From Liolophura sinensis (lineage: Eukaryota > Mollusca > Polyplacophora > Chitonida > Chitonidae), in assembly GCF_032854445.1 (NCBI RefSeq), contig NC_088303.1, forward strand, positions 2,301,501 through 2,365,500: a stretch of 64,000 bases of DNA. Direction: 5' to 3'. The notes below the pieces were generated by a model, which searched no databases, was not told the origin of the DNA, and saw only the letters and a program-made list of their open reading frames with translations. Positions 59,301-64,000 of this stretch are shown piece after piece (position 1 is the first letter of the stretch; each line of letters starts with the position of its first letter). The translations under genes were made by a program, and so were the position numbers.

Positions 59301-62300
59301 TTTAGTTTTGATAGCAGTTATTTTTCAGATGTTTGTCAGGTACTTTGACAAAGTGCGAAGTTCCTGTCTGTCTGGTTTCCTCCACTCTAAAACCTGATGG
59401 TAGTGACATGTTTTCATTAAGCGAAAACACCTGTCAAATGAATAAGTGTTGGCTGACGAATGCTTCTGATCCCTCATACCATAGATTTCGTCCACCAGAA
59501 AGAATCACACCCTGTTTCATCTATGACTTATCAATGTGAATATTGCTCGTATGGTTAGGGTGTATGAAAAAACATTGTGATTTTCTTTGAGTGTATTGTT
59601 GGCACGAAATCGAACGACCGGCCCTAATAGCTCAGTTGGTAGAGCGCCTGCTTCAGGGGAGGTAGTTCCAGGTTTAATCATGCGTCGGGTCACACCTAAG
59701 ACCTTTTAAAAGAGGAAGTTGTAGCTTCCTCGCTTGGCATTCAGCGTTAAGGGGGATATTATAGGAACTGGTTTGACCCGTATCAGTATAATGGCTCGGG
59801 TGAGGCGGCTTACTTGCCCTCGGTAAGTCATCTCATTGAAGCAGCACTAGATAAAAGGGTTGTTAAAATCCGTCCTCCAACAAGAATGAATGTGACAAGC
59901 ACTCCTCATGACTCCTTCGTCATCATATGAAACATTGTTAAGGACGACGTTAGACCCCAAGCACTCACTCGCTCGCTCACACCAAATCAAAAAATTGTTC
60001 TGTGATATTTGCACAATGCATTTGAAATGTAATTTAATAAAATATACAGAATTTCAGACATTCCAAGACATTTTTTCATGGTTTGTCACCCTTTGTTTGG
60101 TTTTGCTTTTGTGTAACTCTTGTCTGAGAACTGATGGATAGGTGTGAGCAGTTTTTGTATTTGTTTTAGGAAGTGGAGTAAGGTTGACACCATCATGACT
60201 GTAAACAGAGCCTGTACATGACGTGGCCTTCGCACCAAACTTGGGGCGCTCGTATCACCTGCTTGCTGTGGCAACACGTGACCTGAAGATTTTAACTCTC
60301 CACCCTCTCAAGTAAGGCTTTCAAGACGTGCATAGAGATCGATTTGTAGTGTTTAGAATCATTGGGTGATGAAATTAATGGGTGTCCAAAGATGGACAAA
60401 TTAAGTCATTAGGTCATCTCCATGGGTGGGAGAAAATCAGGCAGAGTGCGAGGGGAAACCACGGCCATACATACATGTAGGTTGCTGCCATACCTTCCCA
60501 CTTACAGCTGGAGAGGAAGTCAGCATAAGTGAATTAATGTTCACTAAATGACATGTTCTCAGAAGTGACTTAGTTTTAACAAGGTCAGTGATGCTGTTGA
60601 AAAGTACACAGACTTTGATTGAAATAAAAGAACATTGTTCAGGAGGGATCAAAGTGCTGGTCAGACAGGGGTGACAAAGTTGTCCATCAACCGTGTTGCT
60701 CAGTTTGATGACCATGGATCGCAGGTGAGTGGGAACAGACCTTGATCAAGGAGACAATAGAAGTGGTGAAATTAGACAAACTGTTAAAGCTCACTATAAT
60801 GTGAGTGTATGTTCTGGTGGGTTGCAAACAATGCTTGGTGTTAAAGCAGCAGATTTCATTTGTGGGCACCGCACTCAGACTTGAAAATGACTGAAAAATT
60901 GCTGTTAAAAGCTCACATCTTGTGTTGTGTTTAATCTTTCTATGAGCAGTATATAGACTTGGCCTGTTTACCTTTGCTGTTTACCTTGAAAATTGAATAA
61001 CCAGTTTCTGAAAGTTTGAACATGTACACTTAATTGTCATTTATTGGTGCTACACTAAAAATATCCATCTGAATGTTAACATTCTTTTCACACATGGCCA
61101 GGTGAAATATGAAATTTTTGTCAATGAAAGTAGACATAGGTAATAAAGAAAAATCAAATAGATGTATAGGCAAGAGTACATGGGCACTAACCTAAGTCTC
61201 CTTCCCCATCTCAAGGTATGGAGGATAAGCTGGAATGTGACCGGGACAGTGCTAGCCTCCTCAGGAGATGATGGAATGGTGCGTCTCTGGAAAGGTGAGT
61301 CCTTCAATCCTCTTAGCTCACTTCATCTATTCTCTGCTGACTCCATTAATGTTTATTTATTAATGATTTGTTTGATTAATGTTTAATTCCATACTTACCA
61401 CTTATGAGAAGGTGGCTGGTTTTAATGCTAGAGGGAACTGGAGTGCTGGCCCTTGCCAAGTTACTGGCAACCTCTCCCACATGTGGAATAGACTTGCCCA
61501 CCATATTGGTGGAAGACTAGAGGATACAGACCAGTGATTGGCATAGACTTGCCTGCCATATTGGTGGAAGACTAGAGGATACAGACCAGTGAGTGGCATA
61601 GACTTGCCCGCCATATTGGTGGAAGACTAGAGAATACGGACCAGTGATTGGCATAGACTTGCGTACGCCATATTGGTGGAAGACTAGAGCATACGGACCA
61701 GTGATTGGCATAGACTTGCCCGCCATATTGGTGGAAGACTAGAGCATACGGACCAGTGATTGGCATAGACTTCGTTTGAAGGTCACACGCATAGGCGCCC
61801 GTGTTAAATGTAGACTGTATTATGTATGTAGGCTTATCTAAGTATGTTTGGGGTTTTATATCATACAACAAACATTTACCAAGTGAACAACAGTTAATTA
61901 TATATATGTAAATATACAATCTGAATATGTATTTGCTTACAGGATACATTAGCATCCAAATAAACATATGAAGTTGTTCAATATTTACAAAAATTTCTGA
62001 CATTCCACTGAAAGTTACAGGTACAAGAACATATGTATATGCATTTCAGGACTACTCAATCCTAGCTGTAAATGCCCTTTTTTCTATTTAGAAAATTTGG
62101 CAGAAATGTCAATATCATTGCCATGTTTTATCATATTTTTTCATATTTTTTCTACTTTGACTGAATTTGGAAATGGTAACTTGAACAAATTTTATCTAGG
62201 CCTAAATATTGGGGCCCTCTGTTTGTGTTACTTTGGTAAGCCCCAACCTGACCTCTGTAAGGCTAAGAATCTCTGACATATATAAAAAGACACACAGAGG

Positions 62301-63775
62301 CCCTAGCTTTATGAAATCAGTTTCTAGACAGTCTAGAAAACAAGTTTTGCCCCTTAAAAGCATACTTTGGTTTTTGCACCCTTTTATGTTCACAAAGAGT
62401 TATTACATTTATCAGAAACATTTTCCCAGGTTATTTATGAGAGTAAACAACACTTTTTGAAATAGCTGTTAGTTGGAATATTAGACAAAAAAACGCTTAG
62501 AATGCGTCTCTGGCTGTCTCGCAATCCATAGCTTCCAGAACCCTCAGCAGGACTGACAGTTTTTCGATTCTGGCTAAGCCACCGTTTCCAAGGCGGCTTG
62601 GGCCTCAAGATTCCTTGGTTATGCTCAAAGCGACCGACTGTACTCACAGCTTCATCATATTTGACAAGGGCAGCTAACTGCATAATGTTTTTGAACGGAG
62701 CACGCTCTGACACTGGTTTGGAGCCACCTTTGCCATCAGAAAAATCAGAGCATTCTCAGACTATGAAAGCTGTTGCCAGTGACATGGCAAAGTCTAGCTC
62801 ACCCGATGAGCTAGCTAATGAGCAAAGCATTATTCCTGGTTAGCTGAGACAACTTCCCCTGTACATGTGCCCTCCAACAGTGCAGCCTGTATGAGGTTTT
62901 CAGTGTGTTTATCATGTGAGGTCGGGGTGACCCCTGATAGGAAAGACACTTTTGCTGGACCTTTTTCACAGCACAAGATTTTTGAGATTTTGAGACGTGC
63001 TGTACATTTGGCCACAGATAACATCACTCGGCGGCTGACTCCTATTCCTGCCAGTTTGATTTGACTGCCTTTGTATTGTAGAGTGAAGGGTTTTTTGATG
63101 TAGGAGCGAGTAAATATTTAAAGAAATCATGCCTCATGTCAGGTGAGTAGACAGATTATGAAAAAAAAAGTCCTTGTCAGTCTGTGAACATAATTTGTGC
63201 TGTTGGTTTGGTGTAATGTGGCTGTCATTTATGGTATGAAGCCTACCTGTACTGCCCCCCTCAAACATGTTGAAAACAGTTCTTCCACCTAAATCACACA
63301 CATGTAATAGCCAACGTCAGGAACAATAGTACACCAAAACAGTAGATTCCCGTAATTTCCCCGTAAACTCACCATGAAATCTGGAATGTGGTATTTTAGG
63401 TGGAACTAGGCCATACCTAAACTTCCAGTGATCAGCGTGCCAATATGTTATGTGAGAAATTGTGAAGAAAAAGGATATAAAAACAACTAAACCTAAACAA
63501 AAGCTGATGAGTAACTTACCAAAAGATGACATCCTGTGCTTAATACTGATTGCAAAGAATATTTAAAATGATTTTTACTGTAACTATTTTTTATTTTACC
63601 AGCAAATTACTTAAACAGTTGGAAATGCATTGAAGTTTTGAAAGGGGATGGATCAGCCAAGTCTGCCAAGAACGTGGAGAAAGCGGAAGCGGCTGCTAGT
63701 CAGAGTGGCTCAGCAAGTATCAGGTATAACAAACTACCCCCTATATCCCACCCCAGTCAGGTGGTGTGGCATTAG
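47218..63775 (+). CDS. SEH1: Nucleoporin SEH1 (WD40 beta-propeller), ten coding exons
   Basis: Exons 47218-47328, 48925-48975, 50856-50961, 55637-55755, 56432-56562, 57522-57614, 60170-60311, 60643-60724, 61216-61294 and 63603-63775. All have GT-AG borders and compatible phases, except for one extra base in exon 7. The expected product is 361 aa (human SEH1L about 360). WD-type blades: [83 protein letters not shown]1 belongs to the nuclear-pore Y complex (Nup107-160) and to GATOR2, which controls TORC1. Start: the ATG opens the conserved MFTAKHI N-terminus. Introns 3, 6 and 9 carry tandem arrays, and SINEs lie in introns 2 and 6. The C-terminal tail after the last blade is low-complexity and poorly conserved in the family. 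Confidence 0.95.
47329..48424 (+). other. SEH1 intron 1, first part
   Basis: No other gene seen. A short tctgatctgatttgatttga run lies at about 47868-47890. Confidence 0.6.
48425..48515 (+). repeat. tRNA-like remnant
   Basis: gagtggtgtagtggtattag resembles a pol III A box and gaagtttgaatccag a B box, about 50 bp apart. There is no clear acceptor stem, so it is likelier a SINE head or tRNA pseudogene than a tRNA. Confidence 0.3.
48925..48975 (+). CDS. SEH1: SEH1 exon 2
   Basis: 17 codons, [17 protein letters not shown], between TTTTCAG and AGA|GTAAGT. Completes the first WD repeat (IWD). Confidence 0.93.
49600..50175 (+). repeat. Interspersed repeat with three diverged internal units, SEH1 intron 2
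   Basis: It begins agctcacctgtacaaaatac, which contains a small inverted repeat (cacctgta...tacaggtg). About 170-bp units follow, each with a ggtggtatctcaaa-like block, a gcatgtagagcacaatagca block and a ttacc/aaatttctgac block. This resembles mobile repeats common in bivalves; the type is unknown. Confidence 0.6.
50371..50591 (+). mobile_element. SINE family 1, 5'-truncated, 14-bp target duplication, SEH1 intron 2
   Basis: It starts at gcttagtctctcaccaatgc, keeps the B-box region onward and ends in aaataaataaa. tcatctggccaagc flanks it at 50357-50370 and 50592-50605. Confidence 0.93.
50856..50961 (+). CDS. SEH1: SEH1 exon 3
   Basis: [20 protein letters not shown] then [15 protein letters not shown]; ends phase 1 at TTAG|GTAAGG. 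Confidence 0.95.
51645..55436 (+). repeat. 56-bp minisatellite, about 67 copies, in SEH1 intron 3
   Basis: The unit holds gacctatctcaggagatgtg, tatggcaggacagtgagtct and cacttcatagttgtgt. Many units lack one t (catagtgtgtg) and are 55 bp, and alternation of 55 and 56 gives 111-bp dimers that stay open on + (for example 52148-52462). A longer block marked by the variant caaagttctgtgacatatct recurs at about 54201, 54649 and 55270, showing higher-order duplication. Confidence 0.97.
55637..55755 (+). CDS. SEH1: SEH1 exon 4
   Basis: [20 protein letters not shown] and [20 protein letters not shown], between ATCCAG and CTG|GTAAAC. The exon lies about 200 bp after the 56-bp array. Confidence 0.95.
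56432..56562 (+). CDS. SEH1: SEH1 exon 5
   Basis: [20 protein letters not shown] and [20 protein letters not shown]; ends phase 2 at TCGCG|GTAGGA. Confidence 0.95.
57203..57302 (+). mobile_element. Diverged SINE head, SEH1 intron 5
   Basis: ggcctcgctgagtcatatgg and gtttggatccagcatgagct recall the head and B-box region of family 1. No family 3' end follows. Confidence 0.35.
57522..57614 (+). CDS. SEH1: SEH1 exon 6
   Basis: [20 protein letters not shown] and [10 protein letters not shown], from TTCCTCAG to ACAAG|GTATGT. Phase 2 in and out. Confidence 0.95.
57630..58545. repeat. 111-bp tandem repeat, about 8 copies, in SEH1 intron 6
   Basis: gaaatgtccaaaccatttgt recurs at 57761, 57872 and 57983 and onward. 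The array starts within about 20 bp of the exon 6 donor. 111 bp is 37 codons, which explains a 242-codon minus-strand frame (57695-58423) that is only a translated array. Confidence 0.95.
58546..59619 (+). other. SEH1 intron 6, middle
   Basis: No gene or named repeat seen. Confidence 0.5.
59620..59858 (+). mobile_element. tRNA-derived SINE, family 2, SEH1 intron 6
   Basis: The head is ggccctaatagctcagttgg with tagagcgcctgcttc, very close to a real tRNA 5' half. It then carries the same blocks as 15966-16197: gtcgggtcacacctaagacc, cctcgcttggcattcagc, cgtatcagtataatggc and ggcttacttgccctcggtaa. Confidence 0.88.
60170..60311 (+). CDS. SEH1: SEH1 exon 7, with one extra base
   Basis: It reads [11 protein letters not shown] in frame, then TGA within six codons. 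In the +1 frame the conserved [20 protein letters not shown] and [15 protein letters not shown] follow. The exon is 142 bp where 141 fits the phases. The surplus base lies in the AAA run at 60203-60205. It is either an assembly or read error in a short homopolymer or a real frameshift allele. Confidence 0.9.
60425..60535 (-). mobile_element. SINE family 1 remnant, SEH1 intron 7
   Basis: The reverse complement contains gctgacttcctctccagctg, gggaaggtatggcagcaacc and gtggtttcccctcgc, recalling the family middle. Strongly diverged. Confidence 0.6.
60643..60724 (+). CDS. SEH1: SEH1 exon 8
   Basis: [20 protein letters not shown] then FDDHGSQ; TTGTTCAG before, TCGCAG|GTGAGT after. Leaves phase 0. 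Confidence 0.92.
61216..61294 (+). CDS. SEH1: SEH1 exon 9
   Basis: [20 protein letters not shown] and MVRLWK, the most conserved blade; ends GGAAAG|GTGAGT in phase 1. Confidence 0.96.
61485..61775. repeat. 55-bp tandem repeat, about 5 copies, SEH1 intron 9
   Basis: ggcatagacttgcc recurs at 61540, 61595, 61650 and 61707, with ccatattggtggaagactag between. One unit has a 2-bp insertion (gcgtacgcc). Confidence 0.93.
61776..63372. other. SEH1 intron 9 remainder
   Basis: A small inverted repeat (ggggccctctgtttgtgt at 62211, acacacagaggccct at 62292) could be a tiny MITE. 62465-62843 is GC-richer and open on both strands for 80-90 codons, unrecognised. Confidence 0.4.
63373..63532 (-). CDS. Candidate first coding exon of a nested membrane or secreted protein gene
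   Basis: From ATG at 63532 it encodes 53 codons and one base, ending at a consensus donor TTTCATG|GTGAGT. The peptide is [20 protein letters not shown] then [18 protein letters not shown] and [15 protein letters not shown]. One hydrophobic segment at residues 7-26 would be a signal anchor or signal peptide. It is antisense within SEH1 intron 9, 70 bp from exon 10. I see no convincing following exon. A second GTAAGT at 63519 could end the exon early. Family unknown. Confidence 0.4.
63603..63775 (+). CDS. SEH1: SEH1 exon 10 (C-terminus)
   Basis: It completes [20 protein letters not shown], then an Ala/Ser/Lys-rich tail, and reads to TAG at 63773-63775 (tail end [12 protein letters not shown]). 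CAG|GTATAA at 63724 is an alternative donor, so a longer isoform with another 3' exon beyond the window is possible. Confidence 0.85.
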
Positions 63776-64000
63776 GCACAGCTCACCTGTATTACCTGAG
63801 CTACCCTGCTAACAACCACTCGGTGAAGACAGGTGACATTTGGTGCAAGACAAAAGGTTTGCTCACTAAGACAGACCCTGCTCAAAACTGCCCAACTGGT
63901 GACGTTTATAGGGAAGAATTTTTTGGCATCTTTATGCAGTTTACTGTTCTGATTAAGTTATTTCAATTTTTGTAATATTATGCAACACTGCTTTTCATGT
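63776..64000 (+). other. SEH1 3' UTR or intron
   Basis: A 69-codon frame (63766-63975) overlaps the SEH1 stop; no family recognised. No polyadenylation signal seen before the edge. Confidence 0.4.

Noticed and set aside
59620-59695. Possible functional tRNA gene
   Set aside because: The 5' half is tRNA-like but the sequence continues into a body shared with 15966-16197, so it is a SINE head.

Overview
The window looks like nuclear DNA of a marine lophotrochozoan, most probably a mollusc. The case rests on intron-split genes with GT-AG junctions, very AT-rich introns packed with acatgtacatgta-type words, tRNA-derived SINEs of the kind common in molluscs, a Ty3/gypsy element resembling the bivalve Steamer/Mag group, and animal orthologues of SEH1 and NEURL2. 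Nothing here is prokaryotic, and the repeat arrays are minisatellites, not CRISPR.

Layout. 1-2 kb holds a 38-bp tandem array and a decayed LINE with a SINE in it. 2.1-26.5 kb is gene-poor. On the minus strand it contains a chain of short open segments with compatible splice phases that together read like a von Willebrand A (VWA)-type domain; I propose a partial gene. Its introns hold minisatellites (34, 41 and 42 bp), two MITE-like inverted-repeat elements and SINEs. 28226-32930 is a complete but broken LTR retrotransposon on the minus strand, with a 5-bp target duplication. 33561-34130 (+) is an intact single-exon multi-pass membrane protein of unknown function. 35.7-37 kb is a 52-bp array with a SINE inserted in it. 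41707-43921 (-) is NEURL2, two coding exons with NHR and SOCS box, whose intron carries a 49-bp array. 47218-63775 (+) is SEH1, ten coding exons, with arrays of 56, 111 and 55 bp in introns 3, 6 and 9. NEURL2 and SEH1 probably share a divergent promoter near 46.9-47.2 kb. A candidate first exon of another minus-strand gene lies in SEH1 intron 9.

SEH1 is a nuclear-pore/GATOR2 beta-propeller protein; NEURL2 is a SOCS-box ubiquitin-ligase adaptor. No operon-like or defence system is visible. The points most worth checking are the VWA-like gene, a one-base frameshift in SEH1 exon 7, and a 3.8-kb array in SEH1 intron 3 whose every unit carries splice-site-like signals.
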